In this document: piece after piece, positions 1 to 13,900 of the stretch
How positions within the stretch are numbered: the stretch's first letter is position 1
Layout: the number at the start of each line of letters is the position of its first letter
Assembly (NCBI GenBank): GCA_013397865.1
Contig: VZTI01003941.1
Location: 62,001-126,000, forward strand
Direction of reading: 5' to 3'
Origin: Struthidea cinerea
Lineage: Eukaryota > Chordata > Aves > Passeriformes > Corcoracidae
DNA: 64,000 bases
Notes under the pieces: model-generated
The model's input: the letters and a program-made list of their open reading frames with translations, nothing else
Told to the model about the DNA's origin: nothing
The model's database searches: none
Made by a program: the position numbers and the translations under genes

Positions 1-3000
1 TATCATTTCCCTTCTCTATATCTGTGTACATGTGATTTGACCTCCAAATATGTGCCTTCTCAGAGGATTCCTTTCTGGAGTTTCCAGGACTCTGAGGAGC
101 TTCAGGTTTTATAGTAAAAATAATTTGATTTTCCTAAAGGGTTTGGAAAAACCCCAAGCTGTTTGGTATGCAAAGGTTGACATAAGTGGGTCTAACCAGG
201 GATTTCCCAGCTGTAGGGGAGACATGCAGCAGGGTTATGAAATTTTTAGCAAACTATCTGGTTTGGATGTAGAGATGTTGAAGGAATATGAGTGCAGCCC
301 TCAGAGAAAAGAGAAGCAAGAACTTCTTGGGGTCCAGAACAAGCTGCAGGAGCTACAGTGGGGATTTCTGAGCAAGGAAGCTGTTGCCTGCTATGTTTTT
401 TATTTTTTTATTGAGAGAAACAGGACTGAGCAAAGACTGTGTGCAAATAAGTACATTTACACAGACAATATATTTGTCTCTGCTCACCAGCTTCTTATTC
501 TAAGAGATCCAGAGTTTTAACTAGAGTGAGTAATATTATGAGTTGCATTTTTTTAAATACTATTAAGCTGTGTAAGTGTATCAGCGGTTATTTCTTGGGG
601 ATGGAAGGTGTTGTGCAAAAGTGTTAGGTGAGTGTTTAGCATTGCATGTACCATTTTCAGCTCATTTCAGATGCACTGCTTTTTTGTTATAGAATTAGAT
701 GAGAATGGAAAACGTCAGAGTTTCACGTAACAGGACATTTTAAGTTTGAGAAAAGAGGTGAATCCCTTCTAAGCTGATCAAATAATAACTTTTGTTGCAG
801 ATGAGCAGGAATTGAAGATTTAGAAAGCAATGAGCTGTATCACATCCCATTTTCAAATTCCTTTCTCATGTTCTGCAAGGAAGCATTATAGATACTGAAA
901 GAGAAGCAATGAAAATCATTTATAAAATCATGCAAGCCTGTTTAGATCCTACTTGTCTAGTTCTTTTTCTTTTCTTCCTGTCACATACCTGAAATGTAAT
1001 GACACTCCTCCTGCCCTAAATATGTTATTTCAAACACTATGGAAAGAACCAGTGAGAGCAACCATCTCTCCTATCTCATGTGATTTAGTCACCTGCAATA
1101 GTCTCTCTGGTTCATATCATTAATGGAATCTTACTGCTAGAAAATGAAGAAAAATTGACTGAAATAGGAATTTTCAAAATGTTATCAGAAAGCAAGTTCT
1201 AGTTCTTGTGCTGTGTTGTTGTGGTCTGGAATTCCTTGAAAGTAGAAAGAGAAAGGCCAAAGCACAGCAACGAGAGCCCATGAAAGCTGCTGGTGGAGCA
1301 GGAATGCCAGGCAGGGGATGAGAGAGAGCTGTGCTGCTGGCACTGACAAGCAGCAGAAGGGCTCGCCAGTCAGTCATGTCCTGTATGAAGTCCAATAACC
1401 TGCTGGGTTAGACTGCTTAATATTTATGCAGTTGAATTATACTTGCTGTTCCTTTGGAAGTTCACAGGTTTGACTAAAAAGTGAGTGCAGGGTGAGTGCA
1501 CTCTTCAAAATTTTTGTGCTGCTTTAGAGTAAGCTTTTGGCATGACACTTTCCGTTTACTAAGAGTTTTCTGCAATTTAAAAATATATTGATTTGTTTCC
1601 TGAATCTGCTAATAGTGAAAAGCCTGCTTTTATCCAGACAGTCAAGGACTGTAGGAAGAAACAATATATTTTATTAGCTCGCCTCATCTGGAAAAAAGTA
1701 AAGGTGCAGGCACACAGTTTCTTCTTCAGGCCAACATGTATGCACATGTATAGGTATAGGTATATATATGTTTATTTAGTTCTTTTTAAGATTCTCAGTT
1801 TGCTGACAAACAGCACTCTCCTGTTTGTGCACTTATAACATGCCTGTTTTAAGAAAGGTGCCCCTCTGTATCTCTGCTGCATACTTTGCTGAAGGAACTG
1901 TTCTGAATTTCTTCATATGCATTCTCTCCTCCAGCTGGTCATTTCATTGTCTGAAAGGCAGGCTGGCTGGGTTTATGTATGCTAAAGGGAAAAAGTACCT
2001 CTGGTAAATGAGTCAATGTATGACTGACTGGAGATTTTTCAGTGGAAGAAGTATCCTTGGGAAATTAGTATTTGATTTGTTTTTTCCCGAACAATATAAA
2101 TTTTGTTGGCATTTCATGCATAAAGAACTGTGTTTCCCAGTATTTCTTATGACAAGTGATTTAAAAACTATTTGAAACTCCTGTGTTTGAAATTAATGTT
2201 TTTCATTTTATAGGCATTATTTTTACACTATTTCATTATTTTATCACTTGTACATAAAATGCCATTTAACAGTGAAGTAACTAAAATATCTCTTTTTTTG
2301 TTTTGCATTAAACATTTTATAAACTTACTCTGAGACCAGAGACACTGTAATACTTTGGTATGACATCACAGTAAGCACTACTATCTGTCATGAAATACAA
2401 AACAGTAATAATCAGAAAAACATCAAGACTAATACCTTGAATCCAACCATATTCTTTATTTTTGTTACTAAGCACATATTAAAATAATTTACAACTTGCG
2501 ATTCATTAGAAATAAAATATTTTGATAAAATCTTGTGTTCTAAATTATAAATGAAAATGCCAAAATATTTTGTGAGATGAGCATTTATAATTTTGTCCAT
2601 CTCTGTTTAATAGCACTGATGGCCTTGGAAAAGTTGACCAGCCTAACATGAAACCAATGCCACTAATAGACTTGTTTGTTAAAAATCAATACATTGAGTA
2701 AGCAATACAGATTTCAAATATCTTAAATAGAGAGTGTTGAAAACGATACTTTGTCTGTCTGCTGCAAGTTTTTCATTACCAAAGCCCTGCTGTTTCTTCT
2801 TACCTTGGATTTTTTTCTAACTAGCACTGGAAAGCTAAAAAAATTGTAAAAAGTCTTCTCTCGGGGAAGGCTTACCCTGCTGCGAAGGAGCACAGCCAGG
2901 TTTGGGGAGTGTGCCAGTGCAAGGCACTGGGAATAAGAAGAGGGAGTGCTCTGTTACTTGCAAACAAGCATCACAGCTCTTTTAGGAAAAATTCTATTTA

Positions 3001-3549
3001 TTTTAGCTGTGAAGCTAAGGAGAGCGGCTCAGCTAATGAGGTCCTGACCAAGTCTAGTTAGGAAAGTCTGGCATTAGCTCTTCTTCCTTTTAACCTGACT
3101 TTCTGTTAGGAGATCTTCAACTTTTCATGGATTAAAATTCTCTAAGTCTGAATGAAATGTGTTTTACTCTGCTCACTACACACAAGACTTAAAGATTCTG
3201 TCTGAGTGAACAGAAACTTTTACCAGGGTAATGGTAACAGTGGTGTTTCTTGTCTTTAGCATGGTTTGAAAATCTAGACTGTGGGAACCTGTGTGTAAGG
3301 GGCAAGCGTTTTCCCATGGGACTGAATTGGGCTTGCATGGCAATGTTTTGCTGGCAAGGTTTTGGTAGCAAGGTGGCTGCAGGGGTGGCTTCTTTGAGAA
3401 CCTTCCAGAAGCTTCCCCATGTCCAAAAGGGTCAATGCCATCCACCTCCAACATGGACCTGCCACTGGCCAGGGGTGAGCCCATCAGCAATGGTGGTAGC
3501 ACCTTTTGGATAGTGATGGAGGGAAAATAAATCCGGCACAGTAACAGTT
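1..3549. other. AT-rich unique sequence, no gene recognised
   Basis: No repeat family, RNA gene or conserved exon is recognised here. The longest open frame (positions 50-520, plus, 156 codons) has no domain I know, no signal peptide and no splice context, so I treat it as chance. A mildly GC-richer patch at 2860-2960 is not assignable. Confidence 0.55.
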
Positions 3550-4174
3550 GGAAGAGACAAGTGAGAATATTGGGAGGAACAACCCTGCAGACACACCCAG
3601 GTCAGCGCTGAAAGAGGGGGAGGAGGTGTTCCAGGCACTGGAGCAGAGATTCCCCTGCAGCCCGTGGTGCAGCCCATGGTGAGGCAGCTGTGCCCCTGCA
3701 GCACATGGAGGGCCACAGTGCAGCAGAGATCCACCTGCAGCCTATGAGCACTCCTCACTGGAGCAGGGGGATGCCCAAAGGAGAGAGACCTGTGAGACCT
3801 CGCGGGAAGTTCATGCTGCAGCAGGATCCTGGCAGGACCTGTGGCCTTGTGGAGAGGGGAGCCCATGCTGGAGCAGGTTTGCTGGCAGGAGTTGTGGGCT
3901 TGTAGGGGACCCACACCGGAGAAGGGAAAGAGTGTGAAGGATTGTGGTCCTGAGGAGGAAGGAGTGGCAGGAACCACATGTGATGGACTGACTGCAGCCC
4001 CATTCCCCATCCCCTGCACCTCTTGGGTATAGCAAGGTATAGCAAATTGGGAACGAAGTCATTAACTTGAACCACGAGCCTTTTATTCTATTTTCTCTGA
4101 CCTGCCCAGCAGAGGAGGCCAGTGATAGAGTGGCATTGGTGACCACCTGGCAGCCAGTCAGGGTCAAACCAACA
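3550..4174 (+). mobile_element. Avian ERVL-type LTR fragment, 3' part, internally deleted
   Basis: This GC-rich block stands out from AT-rich flanks. It carries the degenerate phrases typical of a common bird LTR: repeated 'ctggagcagg', 'cctgcagccc' and 'tggcaggac' units, then a 3' end with 'acctggcagccagtcagggt', closing in CA at 4173-4174. The 5' part of the LTR is missing, because the match begins around 3550. Compared with the family as I remember it, the stretch with the polyadenylation signal is absent; the sequence jumps near 4060-4070 from the 'attgggaacgaagtc' part to the 'cacgagccttttattctatt' part. Open frames here are shadows of the GC-rich repeat. Family assignment is from memory; LTR identity is fairly secure, the exact subfamily is not. 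Confidence 0.7.
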
Positions 4175-6735
4175 GAGGGATATGAAAGGATACCTCCTTA
4201 TCGCAAGGCTTTTTTTAATGTGATGTAGGAGCTGAATGAAGAAACTTGACTGTTCATTTCCAGCAAAACATGAGGACCAGACATGGGCCCTGTTTTCAGT
4301 GCTATGTACTTATTCCACCCAGAAGAAATCAGATGTGATAGTGACAGAAAACAAAGGAAAGCAGGTGGTGGGAATTCCAAACAAGCTCTCCCAAGAGCTG
4401 CTGGAGAAGGAGATCCCTGAGGAAATAAACATTGTGTTCCTCAGACTTTTTCCATGCCTTGGCTTTGCTCTGACAGTGAAAGTCATTCTTGACAAATAAA
4501 CTAGAAGTGTGTGGGCAAAACATTTGTCCATTTCTGAACCTAACTTGAACCATGTGAAACACTTACTGCTCTGGGTTCACATCCCACTTCAACATAAATG
4601 TGGAAAGACAGCTAGACAGCAGAAATCGATAAACAAGGGGGTAGGAGAGAGACTTGGAAAAGAGGGAAAGTCTAATTAAAAATAAAGGAATGCTGTATAA
4701 ACTGGTATGTTATCTACAGGCCACCCATTTGTGCCAGCCAATTTTTTAACGAATAACACATGCTTCCCTTTAGCAAGTAGGAAAACATGTCTTATTCTTA
4801 ATTGAATTACACTCAGAGGATGTAAGAAAAAAGAGGAGTGAGGTGGGGGAGGAACATGGCTTTAGGTTATACAGGGGAAATATGTTCAGAAATGGAGCTT
4901 TACACATCCCACACACACTTTGAAACAGCCTAAGACATTTGGAAAAACTTCAGGTGCTACTATGTTCTCACATCTGTATCATAAACAGTTACTAAACACC
5001 TTACTGCCCCTAATGTCACATTGTGGTAGGCAACCGCCCCTGCTCCCCGCAAAGCCTCGGCTCTGGTTACACCCTGGCTGCACACGCCACTGTCACTCTG
5101 CGTTGGACCGGGGCTGCAAAGAAAAAGGCGTGTGGCATACACACTTGTGAATTAGCGCTTTGCAAACCAGTGAAGATGCTCCCGGTGGCCTAATGGTATG
5201 GGGTAAAAAGGCTATCACCCCTTACAATGGCTGGAAATGAAAACTGCTGTCTTTTAAACGGTTTTAAATTAAATACAGTTTATTTGGACTGCTCCTGCTT
5301 CTATGATATTTCTTAGTGGACACATTCCAAAGACAAGTTTTGCCTTGAAGATTTGTATTTGATGTAAAATGAAATTTTACATCTCATTCCTTTTGGAGCA
5401 ATTTTCTCCATCTTATTTCATGTGTCTTTTCATCATTACCATTGTTCCTGGTGCAACATTTTTTAAAATTGAATCTACTTCCCAAATTCAAAGCAAAGCC
5501 AATATAAAACCTTCAAAATTTTATTTCAAGATTTCATGAGGAAATCAGTTTTCTCCTGTGATGAAACAGTAACATAGAAATGCCATCATTGTTGAAGAAA
5601 TCTTTTTCATTCTACATTATTTTTTGTTAAGGATTCTGTAGAGGGCACCAGTAATATACCAAGAAACTGTGGCAGGAGAATAAAAAAAGCTGACCGTGCC
5701 CTTTCATTTGAATCAATTGGTAGCTACATGCAGAAAATAAACCTAGGCATACACAAAAGTATATGGCATAATATAAGTTAAAATTTTAAATATTTCAGAA
5801 GCATTGTGAGATTTGTTTAATGTGACAAACATGTTTGTGCTGCAGTTGGAAAAAGGAGATTAGCTGATTGGAAACAATTAACCAAATAGGAAGAGTCACT
5901 GAAAGAAAAGCAGGAGAGCCAACAGAACAGGAGGAGAGGGAGCCAAATGTGTCAGTAGCCAGAATGGGCGTCCTGAGGGAGAGGCAGCAAGTAGCCAGCT
6001 GGCATGGGGAGAGGGGTACCCAGCAGAGGCCACATGATGCAACCAAAGCTTTGCCTTCAAAGTTCTTCTCTGTGCTGTGGTACCACTGCTCTAGTCAAAC
6101 ACTTCATCACAACCCATGTGTTAATAGCAAATGTAACTTTTCTGTATTTGCCTGGTTTTGATAAGTTAAAAAAAAAAAAAAGGAGGTTTTGTTTTATTAG
6201 TTGCGTTTATTTATGAGGTGTGAGCTTTCTTAATAGACAGAGTGGGAGGCAGGGGACAATTCCAACATTCAGCTAATACAGAATCTACTACCTCAGAGTA
6301 ATAGCAATTGTTTTTAAGAAAAAACAGACTCTAAGAGCAGTTTTTAGCTGTATTGTGACATAATAGCTCTATAAATCATGGAGAAAATGAAATGGCAAAA
6401 CTATCTCCTTGCTATATAAACAACTTCAATTTTTTTTTGGTTTCATGCCAGATATTGTTTGCAATCAGAAACCTACTCATTTTTGCACATTTAAGAAACC
6501 TATGACAGATACGCTCGTTACTTAAAAAGAAAGTTTTCACCTGAAAAGGATTTAAAATAGATTTTTAATTTAATTTCTTTAAATTTAAAAGTAAAGTGGC
6601 TCTTGTGAGCATCTTTCCCTTTGCAGAGAGTTCCCAATTCTACTTTTACTTATTTCTAAGCAGTCAATAATTTAATATGTGGTGATTGATTTCATTTATA
6701 TTGATGATAATTGAATTTTAAGAAAGCCCTGAAAA
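4175..6735. other. Unique sequence, no gene recognised
   Basis: Mostly AT-rich with a short GC-richer patch at 5030-5130. No repeat family or exon recognised. A run of 13 A residues lies near 6168-6181 but no retrotransposed body precedes it. Confidence 0.5.
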
Positions 6736-6782
6736 TGTGTATATATATGCATATATATACATATTATATATATTTTTTTTTC
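6736..6782. repeat. AT dinucleotide-rich simple repeat followed by T run
   Basis: Alternating 'tatata' blocks interrupted by GC and CA steps, ending in a run of T. It is an imperfect microsatellite. Confidence 0.8.
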
Positions 6783-7898
6783 TGAATGGGTATATGCTAT
6801 GGTTCCCTTTTTTTAGGATTAGAATTTTCGTTGTGGTAGACCAATAATTGTCATGTGAATGTTCAATTGTTATGGCTATGGTAAAGTTTTGCTTTGAGAA
6901 GTATAAATATCATATTTCTGAATGGAACAAGTGTCTGAAGACAATAGAAGGGTATTTTAATCTTTTGATGCTTTAGTGGAAATTGCACTGCTGCTGGTGG
7001 AAACTCCGGCACTGACAACAGCTGCCAATAGATGTTTTCCTGGCCTTTGCATAATCCATACTCCTTGGGTGATTCTTGCATTTTCTAGTTGTTATAAATT
7101 TAAAAGGCCAAATTTACCTATATTATGGCTCTAAATCAAGTCAGGACCAAAATTCCTATTGTTCTCAATGGTTCAAAAATTTCTTAGGGCTCTAGTTTGC
7201 AACTATCTGATTTCAGCTTGCAGAGAATCATGTGAATCATTTTAACAGACTTGAGTGGGTTTACAGCCCATCATTTTGATTTGAATAAACCTCAAAGCCC
7301 AATAGGAATTTCATCTCAAACCTTAAGAACTGAATCAAGACTATGCATAATCCATTGTAAACCATATGTCAGCCTACTTTCCCTGCAAACCTCTCCTAGC
7401 ATTGTGAGAGGATTTGGAAAGCTCAGCAAACCTTGAGGAGAATCTAGTTTCTTGGCTTGTGACCAAACCTCAAACCTTAGAAATTGATTTTCTTTTCCTT
7501 GCAAAGGTTTTACACAGTTCTCATTGCCCTGCAGTTGTGTTCAAGGCAATTCTTTGCTTTTCTGTGCATGACTCCTGTGCTGCTTCTGAAGTGGAGAAAA
7601 ACCCTTCCTGCAGTTAGCAGAAAACTACCTCCTTCACCATTAGATATTTTCCCTAGTACAGTCTCCATAAAATAGAACAAACTGTGGGGACAGATTTTTA
7701 ATGTATAATGTGTATAAATCTCACTATAAAGTTGTTTTAGATTTTATATCTTACCTTTATCTCTTCATTTGTCACTTCTTATGATGACTTCAAGTTGCCT
7801 TCAAGGTAGACAATATCTTTGTGTTCATGCAGTCCAAAACACAGCTGGAACGTGGTCCTGTGTGGGGCCTCTGGGCACCTCTGCAATGTAAATAAACA
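6783..7898. other. Unique sequence, no gene recognised
   Basis: AT-rich DNA. The open frames at 7251-7675 overlap each other on both strands and show no domain. Confidence 0.5.
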
Positions 7899-7928
7899 GT
7901 AATAATAATAATAATAATAATAGTAATA
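7899..7928. repeat. AAT trinucleotide microsatellite
   Basis: About eight near-perfect AAT units followed by one interrupted unit (TAGTAAT). Confidence 0.9.
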
Positions 7929-10517
7929 TTAGTCTCTTTTACAATTTATGTGAACTATATCTATGGAGTAAACCTTCCAGGAACAAAGTTTCTTGGTGCC
8001 AGACAAGATTTTGTTGGTCATGGAGTCTGCTCTGACTCTAACAGCTCACAATTGTGGGAGCAATTCCTCATGCCAGCCATCCCTCTTTGGGGCTGTAAAT
8101 TCTCCTCTTTGAACCTTATAAATCCATTGACCTCTATAACTTGGCACTTTGCATCAGAGTAAACGACCCACCTGCTAATGAATTTATTGAAACAAAGCAT
8201 ACATTTTGCTGACATGACCCCACTTTTTTCCAAATGCTGACTTAGAAATCTTTAGGGAAAGTCATCTGCTTTAAAAAAAGAGGTTTTCTAAACTAGATCC
8301 TTGGCTTTATTTAAACATTTAAAATATATGTTGAAATGCTGTATGAAATGGTGCCAAAAAGTGAATAATAGTGGATATTATTTTTAAATGCTCATCTGAA
8401 ACTACATCTCTCTAAACTTAAAATTTATGTTTCATGAGAGTGTTTTTCAGGGAGGAATGCATTATATTTAAAAAAAAATTAATGACCTTCAGTAAAAGTA
8501 GAGATGGCTGGCAAGTCTGCTTTGTGTGTAGTAATAAAAATGGTTTATTGGCCTAACACAATTAAACGCAGGAGCCAAATTATACTCAGGCTTAACTTCA
8601 TATCTTGTGTGACTCTGGGGGCATCATTTGCTGACCTGGATTCCTCCCCTTCTCCTAATCCCACTTCTTTTTCTGCCCGACAGCAAAGCTTAGATGAAGA
8701 AAAGTAAATAGCTTTTCTTTCATTTAGCTGTACTTGTTTTCCATTGGCTCCTTTAAAGCAGCACCAGTGAAGTCCCCAGAGCTCCCAAACCCATTTATTT
8801 TCTATCTGCTACCTGCCAGCTTGAAGCCGAAGCTAATTCACCCCAGAAGGTTTAACTCCTGTCAGCTGCAGCATCAGGGGCATATCAGTGGCACTGTGTG
8901 TAGGTGAGGATCAATAGGCTCAGGAAGTACAGAAAGGACATGACTGGAGGAAAACGAGGTTTAGAGGATGATTATGAAGAAATCAGAGGGACCTGGTATC
9001 TGGATTTGGCAGGGGAGCTTGTTTTGGAATAAAAAGGAATATTCCACAAGGAAGAAGGGAAACTCAAGCCTATTGTAAAAACTGAGCTGCAGTTTAGTAG
9101 TTTTCTCTTTTGACTTACAGCACTATTATGAAGCAGACTGCATAGTCAGGTTAGAGAAGGATTTTCTTGGTTCTGAGGGACTGAAACCCTAATTTTCAAA
9201 GCATGCCTTAGCATCTTGAAGCTTCTCTTCCTCAGTCTCTTTCATGGGAATAATCTGTGTGTACAGGCACTTCACTTGATGGACTCTAGATTGAACACTC
9301 ATGTAATGTCAAAGGCAACAGGAGCTAGTCAGAAAGATCCAAATCCATCTAGGTTATTCATAAAAGTGTAAAGCCATCCCCAAAGGAAAATTGCATCAAA
9401 CAGTTGCCATAATTCTGAGTGGTTATGTAAGAGGAGAACTTTTGTCTGGAATCCTTGTGTTGCAATCCCTGATGAAATCTTTTGGCAGAGTCTTGAGATA
9501 CAGTTTATATTTCCACAGTCTCAATTCAGTTCCTAACCTTGCTGCTAGAGTCCTCATTAAAACTGTTTGTATGCTTTCATTATATTAATTTAAAAGGACT
9601 ACGAGATCATCTGATCTTGAATGGCACTAATTTTTACTTATTCCAAAAGTATAAGTTTCCTATAAGATAAAGCATTTCTCTGTTGGGGAAAATAAGCTGT
9701 ATGTTACAGGCAGAGAAGGGGATAATCCATGATGCTACTCATGTCTGAGCTGCTACTTGCATGAGAAACTGAATGTCCACAACAGACACAGGGGAATCCC
9801 AGCAGCCGAACTACACTGTCTGTACAGGGGAAGCCAGCTTGCATTGTCTTTGGAAATCATGGAGCTAGAAAACAAGTTCCTCCAAAATTTTCAAAATCAA
9901 GAAATTATCATGACCCTTCAAATCAGCGTGGCACAAGAGCAAAGCACATACAATCTGGGCATCTGAGAAGCAGAATTCTCTGCAATGATCTTTTCTTTAT
10001 CTGTACAGATAAAATTTGTCCTACCTCCCCTCTTCAATTGTGAGGACTTCTTAGAGGTAAGGTAGAAAAAATGCAAGTGAATGCAAGACAGACAATGAAT
10101 ATGCTCACAGAAAAATTATTTCTAACACTTTAAGGTGACTCTTTGAGGCTTGAAAGATAACATTTTCCCATGCTATGAACACCCGGTAAAACATCAGTAA
10201 ATCCATTCTTTCCAAGGCCAGGGAAAAAGGGATAAATAGACATATGTACATACTGTTGGATGGGGAGACAGATGGGCTACCCAGATCATCCAGCTCGATA
10301 CAAATGTATCTCACTCAAGATCCAGTTCTTAGGCATCATTACACCACCATGAGAAAGACTGAACAATCCTTGGAACCATCAGATGTGTTTTCCTCCACCT
10401 ACTACGGTCCAAGCAGCATCTCAAGATCTCTTCAGTTAACCGAGCACCTGTGTTCCATAAACCTTACAGACACCTGTCCAGCAAAATGTTACCAAAATGC
10501 CCACATTGACATGACAT
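7929..10517. other. Unique sequence, no gene recognised
   Basis: No repeat family or coding exon recognised. All open frames are under 95 codons and lack domains. Confidence 0.5.
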
Positions 10518-10903
10518 ACTGAGGGAGTTGGGAGTGTTCAGCCTGGAGAAGAGAACGCTTCAGGAAGACCTTAGAGCACCTCCCAGTACCTAAAAGGGGC
10601 CTACAAAAAAGCTGGAAAGGGCAAGGGCAGGCAGTGATAGGACGAGGGAGAATGGCTTTAAGCTGAAAGAAGATAGATTTAGACTGGATATCAGGAAGAT
10701 ATTCTTTACTGTGAGGGTGGTGAGACACTGGAAGAGGTTGCCAAGAGAAGTTGTGGATGCCCCATCCCTGCAAGTGTTCAAGCCCAGTTTGGATGGGGCT
10801 CTGAGCAGCCTGTCCTAGTAGAAGGTGTCCCTGCCCACAGCATGGGGTGTTGGAACTAGATGGTTTTTAAGCTTTCTTGCAACACAGGCCATTCTATGAT
10901 TCT
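10518..10903 (+). mobile_element. CR1 LINE, 3' fragment
   Basis: CR1 is the dominant avian non-LTR retrotransposon; copies are usually 5'-truncated. This copy starts inside the end of ORF2, at the 'gtgttcagcctggagaagag' segment. It continues through the recognisable 'gactggatatcaggaagata' and 'gagacactggaagaggttgcc' segments and ends at 10891-10903 with the terminal ATTCTATG-type repeat. The reading frame is broken by substitutions and indels, so it is non-functional. No target-site duplication is evident, as is usual for CR1. Confidence 0.93.
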
Positions 10904-13900
10904 ACAGTATATTCATACCACATGGACTCTAGAATGTATTTGTTCCTCCTAAGTTTAGATACTTAAGTGAGTCACCTAATTTAGGAAAATAAATACCTTG
11001 GACACCTTAGTGTCAGACCAAGGGTGCACATTTTGCACATTCTTAGCATATGCCCACATATTCTATATATTTCACACGTTGTTTAAGTACTACAGGATTA
11101 GAACAATTATTAAAGATAGAAGGATTGAAATCAGATCAAGAAGTGAACAGCGACACTCATAAGGAAATCTTAGGAATGATATGCTGGGGTGCAAACTCAC
11201 TTCCATCTATGTTATATTCCTCCTCCTACATTTAAACTCATTCCCTATGCAAAGACACCTTTACGCTCACACTCTGTATGCGCCAGCCTGCTTGCCTGTG
11301 CTTCCTCATTCTCAGTTTCTCAATAAATTGTGAATCTCTCACCCAGTTTCTGTATTTGACAAAAGGGATGAGATCTCGAACATTATTCAGTCCCCATATA
11401 TAATTTTTTGTGAAAGCAGGTGGGCAGAAAAAGAAAAGGGTTGCAGCATCTTCTTCAGCTGAAGGATAGGTTACAACATGAATTTACAACTTTTTTGATA
11501 CCAGAAAATGCATTCATGAAAGAAGTTTTATAAATAATTAACTTGGCAAACCTTCAGATGGATGTCAACCATTCATGCATATTATAGTCTAGCTAGCACT
11601 AGTAAATGGGTTGAAATTAGTTAAGAATTCGTTATCTTTAAAAAATAGACTATACAGAATTTTATGACTATGTATCATTTATTACTATAATCTTTGTACA
11701 AATGTATATTTATCGAAACAGTGAAAATGCAAAAATTTTTCTAAATCTTATCAAAATTGGCACAAAAACCTTAGAAGTTCAGTGTAAGGGGAATTGTCTA
11801 TGCTACTGAAAAGAGGAGAATCAGGAAATATTTTAATAACATTTCAGCCACCAACCAGGAAGTGTTAGCAAGAATGTGTTTGGCTATGATTTTTTTTTTC
11901 CATGAATATTTGACAAACCACCCGCTCATGCACACACACAGATCTCACCGCTAAAATCTGGATTCCTCTTAATCAAAAATGGAAGAGCTTTTTGTTAAGT
12001 TTTTTGATCTTTTTGATCTTTAATTCTTACCAGTCAAAAAGCCACTTCTTTACTGGAAAAAAAAATCTTGAAAACATTTTGACCAGACAAAGTGTTATTC
12101 ATATGAAAACTGTATTCAAGTTTAAGCTAATTATGGAAAATAAATAGACTATCTTGATGTCAAACTCTTGCTCCAAATGAGGAGAGAATGCTCCAAATGA
12201 CCGAGGATTAGCAATGTGACAGCTTTAGAAAACTGCTGCTGTTGCCACTGTCTTCTGCTCTGGAATGGAAGGCATTTGAAATTATGACTGTGTCCAGGGT
12301 TGTGAGACTGAGAGGCACAGATTCCTAAACTCATGTGAAACTGGGTGATGTTTGGGAGTCCATTATAACCCTCCATGGCAGACAGGCAGCTGGTGAAAGT
12401 TTGGAACCTTTTTAAGAATGAGTTCTGGGCTACTTTAAAACTGAAATCTGCTTTGAGTCATTAAATTTATTTGAACTGGCATGTCACATTAAACTCTTTA
12501 AATGGTATAAGAATTTAAATCACTAAGAGAGTTTACCATGTAGTTGGTAGAAGAAAAAAAGTCCTGTCCTCTGGCTTCGAAGGGGAAGAGGTGGATACAA
12601 TGCAAAGCCATCCATGAGACAGTGTGACAGCCTGGACATTTGAGTTAGTGTCAGAATTTGGGGTGACCGTTTTGGCCTGGCTTCATGTAAAGGTGGTGTC
12701 ACTGAGATCATCTGATCTTTATGGAGGTGGTCCTCACAACACCCCTTTATTCCCATTCCCATTTAAATTGTTGGATCTCTGTGCTGCATTTGATGCGACT
12801 GGTTACAGAAACACACACGTCACGTTGCTGAAGGAAGTGCCCGGGCATTGCTTTAGTTATTTCTATGAGACTGAATACAGAATTGTTACTTACTTCTGCC
12901 CCCACCGAGGAAAAGCATACTTCCAAGCACTAAGTGTTCTCCTTTGCTCTTGGACATTTGGTAACTGGAAGAAAATAATGTGTTTTTATCTGAATCTGAT
13001 AAGGATGAAGAGTATGTGGAATGGGGGAAGGAATTGCTTCAAGGAATTCAGTTTGACAACCAGCACCAGGAGGCTTCTTGCTGGAAAATGGGGAATAATG
13101 CACTGAAATCAAAGCAGTATATTGAAGCAAGAATTTGAACCCAGGATGTTGTACTTTTTTGGTGAATATGCAGATCTAATCTGTACCAGATATTCTCTCT
13201 GACCTGTATTTGCAGCATGAACAATATAGACCATCTTCTAAACATTCCTGCCTAAGCTGGGCTCCATGGGCGGCATCCTAATTCAAAGGCAGCTCTCATA
13301 CAGGTGTGGATGCATTTTGCCTGAGGGAGAATGAAGCTATTCATGTACTTTACCAAGCGCAATAGTTTCTTCTCCCAAGCAACAGGACTCACAGGGCAAA
13401 GTGTCAGACACAGGCGACCTACTGAACACAACAAGATCTTGAACAATTTTCTGCAGAGGAGCGTGATGAACCCATTATAAGGAATGATGTGGGCCCTCTG
13501 TGGGCTCTCAGTGTTTCAACTGTATCATTATTTGTCATATTTACAGTGTATGACAAATGAGCTAAGGGGAGAAAAACCTGGACTGGAAAGATATTAGATC
13601 ATCTGGGATGAAAAACTGCCAACACCGAAGCTTTACACCAAAAGGAAAGTAATAATCATGCCTTACATAAAGCATATGTAATCTCTGCAGCTACCTTGAA
13701 AAAATGCCCCCCTTCAGGACATTTCTTACCATTTCTTCTACACACAGTTCCCCCATCTCATTCATCTTTGAGGCAAAGATGTGTTTTCCATCTTCTTTGT
13801 CCTCTCCTGCAGAAACATGAGCAAACTCTGGTTTGAATCCCTTCCACCCTTTCAGAAATTATTAAGCAGTCAGCCTATGAGAAGTCACATCTCTAATCAC

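Noticed and set aside
50..520. 156-codon open frame on the plus strand
   Set aside because: No recognisable domain, no signal peptide, ordinary AT-rich composition and no splice or promoter context; this length is expected by chance somewhere in 64 kb.
3432..4019. 195-codon minus-strand frame, the longest in the window
   Set aside because: It mostly overlaps the GC-rich ERVL-type LTR and is a translation of that repeat in antisense.
5160..5230. Possible tRNA-like segment ('ggtggcctaatggt' resembles an A box)
   Set aside because: No matching B box or cloverleaf stems can be drawn from the following bases.
6168..6182. A-run as a possible retrocopy poly(A) tail
   Set aside because: No retrocopy-like body or target duplication precedes it.
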